Below, in pieces: positions 17,532 through 28,484 of a stretch of DNA of 64,000 bases; the stretch's first letter is position 1, and each line of letters opens with the position of its first letter. The DNA comes from Rutidosis leptorrhynchoides (taxonomy: Eukaryota; Streptophyta; Magnoliopsida; Asterales; Asteraceae). The position numbers and the translations under genes were made by a program. Where the stretch lies: assembly GCF_046630445.1 (NCBI RefSeq), contig NC_092337.1, forward strand, positions 367,108,001-367,172,000, given 5' to 3'. The notes under the pieces are model-generated. The model was not told where the DNA came from. It did no database searches and was given only the letters and a program-made list of their open reading frames with translations.

Positions 17532-17739
17532 CAGTGGCTGATCTAGGATTAGTAGTCACTGATATCACTGATTAAAAACGCCAAAGAGTTTCTACTATAT
17601 GCTTTATTTCTATGGTGTCACTCAAAAAAATTACACTATCCACTGGTGTCAATAGGTAAAACGCAAAAAAATTTCCAATACATCGCATTTTTCAGTGGTA
17701 TCCCGTGCAAGCACTGGGACGAAACTACATCCGCCCCTG
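17532..17739. mobile_element. hAT-type MITE, 208 bp
   Basis: Imperfect terminal inverted repeats CAGTGGCTGATCTAG (left) and CAGGGGCGGATGTAG (right, reverse complement). It is flanked by an 8 bp duplication, ATTTTGAT at 17524-17531 and ATTTTGAC at 17740-17747, matching at 7 of 8 positions. An 8 bp duplication and CAG-type ends fit a non-autonomous hAT element. No coding capacity. Confidence 0.75.
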
Positions 17740-17747
17740 ATTTTGAC

Positions 17748-18469
17748 CCAATTTTTTAAAAATTATTTGGCCTATATATGACCCAACTTTTTTATATTAG
17801 GCCTAGTCGTTTTTATAGCCTAAATCTTCACATATTTTCCATCAATCTTCTGCTCAACTAAATCTTTAACCTCCAACAAAAGAGAAACATGAAAATGGAA
17901 AGGAAAAAGAAAAAGAAAGTAACAAGTTAACAACATTTATAATATAATTGTAGTGTTTAAAACGTTGAAATCTCAAAGTCATATATCCGACTTTGGTTCT
18001 GAAGGTTAGCACCGATACCAAACCAACATCGAAGAGGCGGCTGTCTGACGTCAAAAAATGTTGTCGACTCCTTGTGCTCTTATACTCGTTAACATGTCTC
18101 ATTTTTCTTATGTGAAACATGTTCGTATTTTTTATTTAAAACTCCTTTTTGATAATTTAGTACTAGGGATTGATGAATTTGTAACTGTTCAGGTTGTTAC
18201 CTTGGGATTAATCTGCTTACAAAGTGAACCGGAAATTCGGACCTGAAAGAAAAACAGAAAAAAAGAAAGGAAAGAAAGAAATGTTGATTTTTTAAAATTC
18301 CAAATTTTTTTAGTTTGAAATCTACTTTATGTTTGAAAGATGGAAAAATGTGCCCTCGTAATGAATATTCGATGAGCTATTAACGTATTAGTTTGTTCTC
18401 TTTCTTACGGACTTGAACTTTGTTGATTCAAAGTCTAAACCTCATAAATGATAATATACAAATTCATTT
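17748..18469. other. Unassigned interval
   Basis: No domain-bearing frame, RNA gene or closed repeat seen. A purine-rich run (GAAAGAAAAAC..AAAGAAAGG) occurs near 18245-18285. Minus-strand frames at 17866-18120 lack recognisable domains. Confidence 0.5.
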
Positions 18470-18896
18470 TAATTTTTTTCGGCTTAAAAACGATTACTAT
18501 CAAAATTAAAATGCCTTCATCAATAAATGAAAGATACTATAAACCGATACAACAAAACTAATCACCGTTAAAGCTCGAAAAGAGTAAACAATCTATAACA
18601 AACCGAAAAACTAGTTAACTCATAGAGCCAAAACGAGAACGGCCATAAAACAACAAAACGCAACCAATCAAACGACGAGCATACCTAGATACAACAATTT
18701 ATAAAACACTATAAACTATAACACAAAATCTTTAACCGAAAGCGACTAAGAGGCACCTTTACCATTCCTTTTATCCGGACGAGACGACTTCCCCTCGACC
18801 TTATCTATATGGATGTCTTTTCCACTTCGAGAAGTAAATTGATAAGTAATCATATTTTTCGAACAACTACTAATAAGAACTCCCTCGCAACGTGGA
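18470..18896 (-). mobile_element. 3' untranslated end of a non-LTR element
   Basis: On the minus strand, after the ORF1-like frame stops, the sequence runs through T/G-rich DNA with CGGTTT and TCGTTTTGGCTCTATGAG. It ends with TGATGAAGGCATTTTAATTTTG and an A-rich tail (plus-strand TTTTTT at about 18474). This layout is typical of plant LINE 3' ends. ORF2 is absent between the ORF1-like frame and this tail. Confidence 0.5.
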
Positions 18897-19380
18897 AATC
18901 AACCTTTGATAAGCCAAGTCTTGGAAAAAGCTTTTTTAGCAGCAACCGAGGAACCCCCAACATTAGCTTCCAAAGAACCCGTTTTAAGAGCATCATCCTC
19001 ACAGACCACCACATCAACTTTATCTCTTAACACCAACTCATCATTTTTCTTTTTAGCTTTCTCTTTTTTCTTTTTAGTTTTATAAGCTTTAGGACAAGAA
19101 ACAGAAGCTACACTAGTCGTGTTGTTATCGATCCCAGGAGGTGAATCATTGTACGAATTTTCATCCGAAAGTAAACCTTCCAAACTACCTTGCATCAAAC
19201 AGTGATCCACACCAACTAATGAAACATGATCATTCAGCAAATTAAAGGTTACCGGTTCAGAAGTAGTGACAGAGTACGTAGTAGCCTTCAAAACCGAAGC
19301 ATCAAACCTTCATATGTTAGACTCGAGATTATGGTTAGCCCATTTAGTATAGCCTGACATGTTTGTGGGTTTAGGGTTTC

Positions 19381-19873
19381 TTTAGGGAAATTATCCTACA
19401 TCGGTCATGAGACAAAACAAATGTATGTATATAGTCTTGAGGAAGTCCCTCCATCACCAATTGATTTTATAAAAGAAATGACTCTTGGGCTTATATTGTA
19501 GGACATGTTGTTGTGCTATACGATTTATTAATTCTGTCATGGTATCAGAGCTCAGGTCTGAAAATCGAGTAAGGCCGCTGTCGTGCCGCCATCTCTACAG
19601 CGAGTCCGAGTTGGGCCCCCATGTGTGCCGCCGTCGCTACAAAGAGATCGAGTCAGGCCGCTGTCGTGCCGCCATCTCTACAACCTTTTCACGCCTCGAT
19701 GTGAGGGGACGTGTTGGGAAGTTATCTCACATCGGTCATGGGACAAAACAAATGTACGTATATAAATCTAAGGGGTAGTCCCTCTATCACCAATTGATTT
19801 TAGAAAAATGATGGACTAATGGGCTTATATTGTAGGACATGTTGTTGGGCTATACGATTTATTAATTCTGTCC
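19381..19873 (+). mobile_element. TRIM element, 493 bp, nested in an LTR
   Basis: Two short LTRs (19381-19539 and 19712-19873, about 160 bp) share CATCGGTCATG, GGGCTTATATTGTAGGACATG and ATACGATTTATTAATTCTGTC. The left LTR is followed immediately by TGGTATCAGAGC, the tRNA-Met primer site. A purine run (GTGAGGGGACG) precedes the right LTR. A perfect GTTTC duplication flanks it (19376-19380 and 19874-19878). The 172 bp interior consists largely of a GC-rich repeat. This is a terminal-repeat retrotransposon in miniature, without coding capacity, inserted in the 5' LTR of the larger element. Confidence 0.88.
19555..19690 (+). repeat. GC-rich direct repeats inside the TRIM
   Basis: AGGCCGCTGTCGTGCCGCCA followed by TCTCTACA occurs near 19572-19599 and again near 19654-19682, with a degenerate middle copy (GTGTGCCGCCGTCGCTACA) around 19622-19640. 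These repeats make up most of the TRIM interior. Confidence 0.8.
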
Positions 19874-21235
19874 GTTTCTATGTAGTCACTATATATACCG
19901 ATCAATAAAACATTATACCCGACAGGAGAAAAATCATTGTATAACATGGTATCAGATCTGATCTGATCCAAGACCTAGTCGGCCGCCTTTTGTCGTTGTC
20001 TCTATACCACCCTTCAAACTTTCATCTCCACCTTCTTATTCAGTTATTCTTCATACTCCATTGGAAAGCCGTCATCTCTTCTATCTAAACTCTATCTCAA
20101 AACCTATACCTTCTAAAAACCATTCTTTTTAAAGGTCAACCGTCGACTACAATTTCTTTTTTATTTCATGATTCATAGCTTCGTACAAAGTGACAGCTAT
20201 CACAAGTAAAGAATTAAAAAACAAAATTCCAAGAATCTCAAACTTGGTATTATGTCTTATTATTTTCTCTATTTATCAAAAATTCTCAGACACTCAAACA
20301 AAAATCAACTACCGTCACACGACCAGCAGTTGCTATACGTCAACTTTTATTGAAGCAATCAAAGAGCCACCGCCTCATGCCCAACACAAAACAATATCCT
20401 AAACAACCTTATTTTTCAGATCACAATTTTCTTTTTCTTTTATTTTTATATTGTTTTTTGATTATTCACTTTTTAATATTATCAACTCCATTATTATCGA
20501 TTTCAAATCCGTTCTTTTTTCATCTTGTTTTTCTAATACATGAATGAATAAATAAAATAATGAGCGTGAGAATGAGCCGCCTAGCTTGACTAGATTTTAA
20601 ACCCCGAAAAAATAAGAAAATCGTCAAAATTCTTGTTTGCGGCGTTGAAGTATATTGTTATCGTCGACAGAAGTTGATACCAAAGTGGTACTTGATCCTT
20701 AGGCACAGTAAGCCACATCATAAAAGAAAAAAACGTTACGGAAAAGTAGAAGCCGTCAAGAAATCTACAAATTTATAAACGAATATCAGTTTATTTAATG
20801 CGACAAATAAGAGGGGGAAAAATGTGACTTTTGTTTATTTGTTAGCTTATTTTCCTTCAGTCCGAACTTTCACCATTACGCCGTACAGACTGCGGGGGAG
20901 TGTTAGACTAGAGATTATGGTTAGCCTATTTAGTATAGTCAGACCCGTTTGTCAGTTTAGGGTTTCTAGGATTTCTATCTGCATAAATATCAATCAATAA
21001 AACATTATAACCGACGGATTATAACCGACGGAGGGAATTCATTGTCTAACAACCTACTCCCAAATTGCAACTCAGCCACAAAACCATCATCATCCACAAC
21101 TTCGTTCTCAATACCAGCCACCTCCTCTCCTTTGTTCGCATTAACAGAAGCAATATTCAATTCAAATTCATTTTTATTGAGGGGTCATCCCTTCGCCTTT
21201 ATTTCCGTCGTTAAATGTGGCGTATCCATATTTTA

Positions 21236-22200
21236 GTAAATTATGAGAAATATTAATTAGTTCAAAACTAAGTATTTATTTTTTGAAAAAAGCAGAAAAG
21301 AAAAGATAAAATAAAAGGACGATTATGTTTCGGTAGCAAAGTTGTTGGATGCCCATGGAGCGTGTTATTGGTGGCATTTTAATTTTTAATGTAACTTTTA
21401 GCAAAGTATGCATATTAAACAATATAAAGGTTGGTCTTCGTAATAATAATTTAGTGATTGACAAATAACTTTTACATTCAAACTTAATTATGTCATTTTA
21501 TTAGTATAACGTTTTGCAAATGATAAGTTCAGAAATTGTAGGACCGATTTAACAGAATAAATAAATTGTTATTACAATATTGTGTGCGGAATCTTCAATA
21601 TTATATTTTCAACCAAAACAATTAAAAACCTTTATCTATCCGCTTTTAGAATGAACGTTTTAAGTTAAGAAATCGACAAGAACAGTAAGCTAGACGATTG
21701 GGAGAGAATACTTACGGCTAGGGAGGTGTAAAAGTGAGTAACCTTGAATTGGGAACCCGAAACCCTCTATTAATATGGTCTGACAGTTGGTCTGTACGGA
21801 CGTGTCTCTTATCCGTATCACTTGGACTCTACTAATGTGTCATCTTCCGTACGGATGTGCATGAACAATGGATTTTAACATTCACGAAAATATGTTTGAT
21901 TAACTAATAATCTAATAAACGTAATAAACAATGAAACCAATCAAACACAAAATATCAATGTCCAAAAACATGCACTAACGATAACGGTCATGAAATAGTC
22001 CTACTAGCCCACGTAAATCTAAGTAAAAGTATTTAGGCTCTCCAACTAACCTAAACTAGACAAAATCTCTTCTATTTACCCGTTCTTAGAACAAAAGAAA
22101 CATAAAAACCACATTTGGTCCTGTTATTTGAATATACAAGTCAAGCATCGTCTCAATATTGGAATCAATACTTCTAAAATATAAGAAAAAGGTCATATTT
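21236..22200 (-). mobile_element. Probable LTR-retroelement remnant
   Basis: The minus strand shows an LTR-like promoter layout: two CCGTACGGA/CCGTACAGA motifs (around 21850 and 21797), a TATTAATA box near 21770, a pyrimidine-rich leader, and CCGTAAGTATTC, a possible splice donor, near 21714. Neither terminus nor a target duplication could be fixed. No coding frame with a known domain. Confidence 0.35.
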
Positions 22201-22206
22201 GCTTAT

Positions 22207-22410
22207 AGTAATTTTTTTTTAGAGATCAACTTTATTAATAAAACAAGAATAATTACAAATGAAGAGGCTTAAGCCTTATTATAGACACGAATATATTCAA
22301 TATTACAAAACTATAAGAAAAAGACTCGAAAAAACACACATACAAAGAGGACTCGGTATGCAGGAAAACACCCTAGCTACTTCATCAATTACGTAGACAG
22401 AAATGTGACT
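22207..22410 (-). mobile_element. LINE-like 3' end with poly(A)
   Basis: The minus strand ends in TTTATTAATAAAGTTGATCTC followed by a run of A (plus-strand T-run at 22209-22218). This resembles the 3' terminus of plant LINEs or a processed transcript. The 5' extent is uncertain. Confidence 0.45.
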
Positions 22411-22797
22411 TGAAAGACAAGCTGAGGTGGCAACGATATACAGTGCTAACTATTCAGCGACAAAGTACGTCGAGACACCTCATTTTATCTCTATGCAAGT
22501 GTTTGATCAAGGGTTCGAGCTAAAAACCTGAGTTTAGCCAATTCCCTCTTTTTCGATTGGGTTTGCATTATATACGATTGGGTTGTTCATCCAATGTGAA
22601 TGCTCTTATGCACACGTAACATTAGTATAAACCCCTCCTCGAAGCATATACAATACAACATGATTTAATTGGATACAAGACATCGAATAATGGCCAGTTA
22701 ACTCAGCTCATGATCCGAGACATACAGTGAGTTGCGGTTATTAAGTACATGTACATAACCAAAAGACACTCGACCCTTTCGACTTTTCTACAAATAA

Positions 22798-25700
22798 TTA
22801 ACATTGTTTTTTCATTGAATACAAGATAGCAACTCCAGATGTGGTTATAGCACCAACCAACACAGCAGTTCGAAAATCAATACTTTTGCTGAAGTACGCC
22901 CAAATCCATCTTGTGAAGAAATGCACCGTGCAGGTTTGACTGAAACTTGTATTTAGAAAATTCCTACACGAACGATAGATGAAAGATCCAGGTTAAAATA
23001 TCGAAGTTTAACATACAAAAAAAACATGACTATTGTACGTACATATATGTCTTATGTCCCCTGAAACTCGAACCAACTATATCGATGTAGCTTACTGTAC
23101 ATGTAAGACCCATCTTAACATGCCTAAATCTATAATACAGCAATTATTTTAAATTGTTAAAAAAAGTATAACCTAGTGTAACAGGGGGCATTGAGCAGCA
23201 ATCATTGCATTGGTTTACAGTTTACCCACTTGGACAGTAAACTGAGAACAACTGCTGTGGAAATTTTCTAAAGAAAAGCCCTGCAGAATCCAGAATGAAT
23301 TTGATATTAGAGATAGAAATTTGACCCAATTCCTTATGATCGGGTCGTTTTGGTTCTTATTTTATCCTAAATGGGTCAGACAAAATAATACAACTATAAG
23401 GGAATGGGTCGTATGAGCCAAACATGTTTGAAAGTCGGGCCAAAGTCCACTTTAATGCATCAAAACTATTGAAATCATTTTATTATTAGACTATTAATTG
23501 CTGTAATATTGTTCTTGTTCACAAATAATATATTAAAATAGGCTATAGATTTTGTACCTTTGGCAACTTATTTTGATGGTCAAGGTGGTCAACATGGAGT
23601 CTCACATTAGATGCAGCATGAACCCAAAGACCACGGTCAACATCAGCATACGTATAAGCAACAATATCGAACAAAGTATTAGAACCTGCTTCTATCGCTT
23701 TCAAGATTGTATCTTCTCTATTTCTCCGGTTCCTAAAATAAACCAATTGTAAAATCTTGTATCACATTTTAGAAACTGCTCTCATTCGATTAAAAAAACA
23801 TTTTTTTAAGTTGAAAAAATTACACACGACAAAATTGTAGATTATTTTATATTAGTTGATAATGAGTGCACGATATCGATATCATACTTTAGGTATCCGC
23901 AGAGCATGTGTTTCGGCCATAGATTAATCCTACCATGCATCGAGATCAAAACATTTGGAGAAAAGTCTATAAATTTGTAAGTTGTTTGAAAGTAATCCTG
24001 CAAAAGAGAGAAAGATTTAAATAAAATTGGAACTTTAGTGTCATAATATAATATATTTAAGAACGGCTTATAAAGTTAACTTACACTCATATTCCCACCA
24101 GCATTGATATCCAAGAGCGCACTTCCTTGTCTGAAAATAATAATAGTAATAATAGTTGTTACAGTATTATATATATTTATATTTATTATATATATTTGAT
24201 CATACATATGTTTTAACATGAATTGGATATCAAGTTGCAGAATGTTACCCCACACAATGATCACCAACAACCAAAGAGTTAGTGCTAACATGAAGCAATG
24301 CTAGATGTCCATCTGTATGCCCCTACATTATCAATATTACAGTAATAATTATTAATTTAATAATTAATAAAAATTGTTATAGTTACGCATAATTTGAATC
24401 TAACACAGAAAGATAACGAGTGGTCATTATTTACCGGGGCAAAAATGATTTTCAATATCTCCCCGCCAATGCAGATCTCTTCTGTTCCAGAAACTGTGGT
24501 GTAACCACCAGACCAATCATCTAAATGCAATAAATGCAGTTATGAAATATGGATCCATTTTAAAAGAATTATATACATTTAAATATGTAACGTGTATTAC
24601 TTAAAGTGTCCTAACCTTTTTGAATGCGACTCATGGTGTTTTCGTGGACCAAAAGACGAGCATCAGGATTGGTCTTGAATACAGTGGAAAGGCCTGAAAA
24701 GAGAGAAAATGAAAAGAAAAAAAAAATGTTGGACGGTGAATAAAGTTGATGGATAAAATATCAGTTGTGTTACTTTCTGTTATTATTTACCATCGACATG
24801 ATCACGATGATGATGAGTGATAAAGACGATCAACTTTCGTGGTAAAGCAGTAACAATTTCTGCAAGCTGGTTGTCAAAATTTAAACATCATACAAGTTAC
24901 CAAACTAAAAAAATGAGGAATAAAGAAAGAATATAAATTAGTAAAATAAAAATTACAATAACATGACCGACTCTTAGAGCCTAAAGTAAATTTCGGGCAG
25001 GATTTAAAACCCATGAAAATTTGATTTTACCATTTTCATAGTGTCTCAATTTTATTTTTATTTTTAATTATATTTTATTTTTCTAAAAAAAATTTCCTAC
25101 TTATTGGTCGGAGGTCCACTCGGAAGCAATCTCTCTATCCGTTGAATAGAGAGAGGGATGACTTTCTCTACTCTTGACAGTGTTTTTACTCCGGGTGGAG
25201 AAATGACTTGTCTTTATTCTAGGATAGGGGAAGGATTGTCTACATCTCACCTCCCCATACACCACTTATGTGGTATTGGGTTTTGTTGTTCTTGTTGAAA
25301 AAGTACAATAACAAAAGTTTGAAATATATCAAAGGTACTTTTAAGTAAGTTCACTATTTAAGTATAGTATTAACTATATGCATTGTAGTATTAAACAAAT
25401 ATATTAATAGATTATTATAGGACCTCTGACCTAAAAATATAGCGATAGTTGGCGTGTTTAAGTTTAGTTAGGGACATGTGTGAGTGAATATTGTTAGAGA
25501 TTAGAGGTTATTAATAGGATTATTTAACAGGGATTTTTTGTTTTTTTTACTTTCCTTGTTTAGATAGTTCTAATGGTTAACTCAATTCTTGTATTTTAGT
25601 ATATATAAATAGGAGTGTTGATTTCTAACTAAAGAGAACATTGTTATTATTCTCCCCTGGACGCATTATTATAAAAAATGGCTTATTTCTGATATAATGT

Positions 25701-27281
25701 TAAGAAAAAAAACTGATTGGGCGAAAAGATGATTCATACAGCTCCCAATAATAATACTACGTACTTAAAATACTAAAAGCATAAGTTGATACATATAGCT
25801 TATGTATGGTACCTCTTTATTGAACTCAGATCGACACCCTGGATCGACTATCATTGCATCTCCCTGAGCAACAAACGAACTACCTTCACAACCTGCGTCA
25901 CTATTCCCAGGTGCAAATACAATCAAATTCGTCGTATGATAAGGTTTTGCTGTTCTGCTTCCCATAGGTATTATATTTACACCAACAGGGTACTCCTAAT
26001 ATAAATAAAAAACATGCCACAGTTACATAATATGACATCATAAGACCAACAAATCTCATTCCATGATACAAATACAAAATTAATAATATATTTAATGATT
26101 ACAAACCTGGCGAGACAAGGTTGAAGGCAATTTTAATGGTTCAGAATGCATCGAGTCTTTAAGTACACCTTCAACTACTAACGGCCCAAGACGATCTACA
26201 CCTGGCTTTACATACAGAATCCATTTGAAACACCTTTCATTGCTACTCCACTGACAGTGGTCTGCACCATTAATTTTCACTCGTATTCAATAAACTAAAT
26301 CACTGTCACAAATCAACGTTACAATACGACGTTATTGATAACTAACCTTTTAAAACCCCAATATCAGTAACAAAGTCTCCAGTTACATAAACAGTAGAAA
26401 CAGAGTTCCCTGGTCCAAAATTAGGTTCCTCCACGTAGGATAAAAACTTCCACTTTATCTCATTTACTGATCCAAATTCTATTTGTCCCAAAACCTACAA
26501 TCAGCCATCAAACATAGATAAATAAATGTACCGTTACGATCTAAGGGATGTACGATTTATTTAATATTCATCATGGAATATGACTCAGAATATATACCAT
26601 TAAGTCATATTCTCATGCGAATATCAGAAGCCACGAACACTACTTCACACATTAAATGGCACGAACTTCACAATTGTACGTCTCTACACTCTAGTATATT
26701 GTTTGGGCAGTGTTTTGAAACATTCTCAAATGATTCTAATGCAATATACGAATCTTTGTCATTGCAATATGTTCCAAAACAATGTTTATTACTTTAAAAT
26801 AAAGGACGAAAGTTTGTAAAGTTCGTGAATTTGGAGTAATAAAACGATTCATATTTGGGCGATTTATGATTAGTTCTAACCAATATTGAGTTATTATTTA
26901 AACATTTTAATATCTATATGAATATGACTATTTATTATATTTATATATTATTATGTACGGAGTTTTAACAAAGTTAAATCAAAGTAAATAACATTCCATG
27001 ATTCTTATTACCTCAGTGAGAGCTGATTGAAGATCAAAGTTTCTTAAATTGATATATTGTGAGGATGAGTCTTCGTTTTCTAATACGAATTGATGATTCG
27101 AGGCATTTGATTCGGGTGATAGTAACGACAAATTGGCCGACGGCAAGTCCCAGAGGTCGGAGTCAACGTAGGAGTCGTACTCGTGGTCGCCGTATTTGGG
27201 AGGTGGAGTTTGTTTAACGATTAGGAATTCGTGGTTATTGTTAGGGTTTTTTAAGATCACAGCGAGCTTGTATGTCGCCAT
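22798..27281 (-). CDS. Metallo-beta-lactamase-fold hydrolase, 13 exons
   Basis: Exons (minus): 27281-27012, 26494-26347, 26261-26107, 25995-25813, 24866-24791, 24693-24616, 24520-24435, 24322-24249, 24130-24085, 23997-23888, 23732-23558, 23280-23243, 22939-22798. All introns are GT-AG and phases agree, giving about 526 residues. The N-terminal region (MATYKLAVILKNPN..SDLWDLP) resembles the plant metallo-beta-lactamase family that includes Arabidopsis AT4G33540 and is loosely Nudix-like. The metal site is complete: THHHRDH at about 269-275, GHTDGH at 333-338, GDHC at 352-355 and MHGR at 392-395. Hydrolysis of a thioester or phosphoester, as in glyoxalase II or LACTB2 relatives, is likely; the substrate is unknown. 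The last exon ends with a hydrophobic segment (TAVLVGAITTSGVAILY) and a short basic tail, suggesting a tail anchor. The last two exon borders (23243 and 22939 or 22945) are least certain. An in-frame ATG at 27383 could give 34 extra residues. Confidence 0.88.
25101..25297 (+). mobile_element. Au-like SINE in intron 4
   Basis: About 197 bp lying antisense in the intron between exons 4 and 5 of the hydrolase gene. It contains GGAGGTCCACTCGGAAGCAA, TCTACATCTCACCTCCCCAT and a terminal TTG-rich tail (GGGTTTTGTTGTTCTTGTTG), features of the widespread plant Au SINE. The target duplication was not resolved. It contains no splice site that the gene appears to use. Confidence 0.7.
25492..25670 (+). mobile_element. 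Possible solo LTR or TRIM remnant in intron 4
   Basis: Begins TGTTAGAGATTAGAGG and contains TATATATAAATAGGAG followed by a short leader and TTATTATTCTCCCC, a promoter layout like small LTRs. Right end and target duplication were not identified. Confidence 0.3.
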
Positions 27282-27368
27282 TAAAGGATTCAACGATTGA
27301 GTAGTTTTTTTGGGGATTTGGTACCAATTTTTAAGAACGGTTGTTGCAGCACAGATAATTGTTGAACT

Positions 27369-27441
27369 GTGAGAATGGGCCAATAGTGAGAATGGGCCAA
27401 TAGGCTAGGGGTGAATGACTCAGGCTAGGGGTGAATGACTC
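27369..27441. repeat. Two adjacent tandem duplications at the gene promoter
   Basis: GTGAGAATGGGCCAATA occurs twice head to tail (27369-27385, 27386-27402). It is followed by a 20 bp unit AGGCTAGGGGTGAATGACTC, also twice (27402-27421, 27422-27441). TGGGCC resembles plant site II promoter elements, and CCAAT overlaps it. They lie about 90-160 bp upstream of the chosen start of the hydrolase gene; on the minus strand the first copy also contains the upstream ATG. Confidence 0.9.
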
Positions 27442-27819
27442 ACCCTCCTTGAGGGGAGGTGATAGTTCGATTTCTATTAGGTGAGGATTTTCTAAATAAT
27501 TGGATCAAAAACCGTTCTTACCGAGCCCAAATGATCCATTGGTTCCATGCATGCGAAGATTGCAACAATAACAATGCATGTTCGAATCTCGGGCCTGACA
27601 TGCTGTGGGGAAATGGGTGATGGTGTTTCGCCTCCAGTGGACTACCGGGGACCGCTGGATGGGTTAACAAAGTCAACACAGAGCTAACATATCCCTGCTG
27701 ATGCACATATTTTGCAACAATTGTTGAACTGTGCAGTGCAGGGCTAGAAATCTAGATTTATTACTTTTTTTCAAAAATATTAATATTAATATATATATAT
27801 AAAAGATCTGAGGATCCGG
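27442..27819. other. Upstream spacer with SINE-like segment
   Basis: No gene seen. GTTCGAATCTCGGGCCTGA at 27571-27589 resembles a polymerase III B box, and the 27520-27711 segment has a SINE-like feel (short, GC-richer than its surroundings). No A box at proper spacing or target duplication could be confirmed. An AT microsatellite of about 20 bp sits at 27781-27801. Confidence 0.35.
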
Positions 27820-28117
27820 TAGGGGTGTGCGTGGTACGGTTTCAGATCAAACTTGTTCGGTTCGGTTCCGTCTCGAATCCCAATTTGAAGTAAAAACATG
27901 GACCGAGGACCGGACTAAATATTATCGATTCGGTTCGGTATGGTACTGTTCGGGTATTTTTAGTGTTTTTTTCGGTTTTGGTCCGGTTCGGTCCGGACCG
28001 AAGACCGAAAATCCGTAAAATTATGGACAAAGGACCGGACAGAAAAAGCTCGGTTCGGTTTGAAATCGGTTCGGTCCTGTACGGTCTTTGGTTCTTCCCG
28101 TACGATGCACACCCCTA
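27820..28117. mobile_element. hAT-type MITE with CGGTTCGGT-rich interior
   Basis: Terminal inverted repeats TAGGGGTGTGCGTGGTACGG (left) and TAGGGGTGTGCATCGTACGG (right, reverse complement) enclose about 298 bp full of GGTTCGG and CCGGACCG motifs. Flanks GGATCCGG (27812-27819) and GTATCCGG (28118-28125) match at 7 of 8 positions, consistent with a hAT 8 bp duplication. The interior is nearly self-complementary, so similar-looking frames appear on both strands; neither is a gene. Confidence 0.8.
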
Positions 28118-28240
28118 GTATCCGGTGGTATAATATTGGACAGTGGTATCAATATGTTGAGGAAGTACATGGTCACAAACGATCAAAACACATTGACACT
28201 CGCTATGTTCGTTCTAAGCACAATGAACGACTACAATGAC
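28118..28240. other. Short spacer between MITE and Copia LTR
   Basis: Contains the right flank duplication of the MITE; nothing else recognised. Confidence 0.6.
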
Positions 28241-28482
28241 TGTTAGGACCAAGAAGTTGTATAGTGTTAATGTGAAATAAGCTTAAATGATGGTTCCTTA
28301 GAAGAGGACTATATAAGGAACCTAAGTAGTCCTAATTAGATAGTCATTGCATTGTAACTGAGTTCTAGAAGCTGTGGAATGTAAATCTTGTTAATTCTCT
28401 CTAATACCGAATCTCCTTCACACCTACCGAATCTCATTTTAACTTGTCTTTTCTTCTAATCTCAACATGATCTGACCTATCA
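28241..28482 (+). mobile_element. Copia 5' LTR
   Basis: About 242 bp starting TGTTAGGACC. It contains a TATATAAGG box at about 28310 and a short leader with two TACCGAATCTC motifs. The end is placed at CTATCA, 2 bp before the primer site; CTCAACA at 28467 is an alternative end. Confidence 0.72.
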
Positions 28483-28484
28483 TT

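Larger units (their letters stand above)
19315..21051 (+). mobile_element. Small non-coding LTR element (TRIM/SMART-like)
   Basis: The 5' LTR (19315-19946) begins TGTTAGACTCGAGATTATGG, and the 3' LTR (20901-21051) begins TGTTAGACTAGAGATTATGG. Both end in TAACA, and the ends form a short inverted repeat (TGTTAGAC/GTCTAACA). The site TGGTATCAGATC follows the 5' LTR at 19947, and the purine tract TGCGGGGGAG precedes the 3' LTR. Without the nested TRIM the 5' LTR is only about 134 bp. The interior (about 950 bp) has no coding frame of note. The flanking duplication is imperfect: AACCT occurs at both borders, with five extra bases (TCATA) on the left. It interrupts the ORF1-like pseudogene on the opposite strand. 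Confidence 0.75.
18897..21229 (-). pseudogene. ORF1-like frame of a non-LTR derivative, interrupted
   Basis: The minus strand reads from an ATG at 21229 (MDTPHLTTEIKAKG, then an in-frame TGA). It continues open through acidic sequence (EEVAGIENEVVDDDGFVAEL) to the insertion border at 21052. The frame resumes beyond the inserted LTR element at about 19309 (FDASVLKATTYSVTT) and stops at 18897 (KTWLIKG). The C-terminal half has a lysine-rich block (KTKKKKEKAKKKN), suggesting nucleic-acid binding. I recognise no named domain; ORF1 of a LINE is inferred from the LINE-like 3' end that follows. The premature TGA and the 1.7 kb insertion make it non-functional. Confidence 0.5.

Noticed and set aside
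22798..27281. Bacterial-type antibiotic resistance beta-lactamase
   Set aside because: The gene has plant introns and the glyoxalase II/LACTB2-like version of the fold; nothing indicates antibiotic hydrolysis.
27827..28030. Overlapping open frames on both strands
   Set aside because: By-product of the self-complementary MITE interior.
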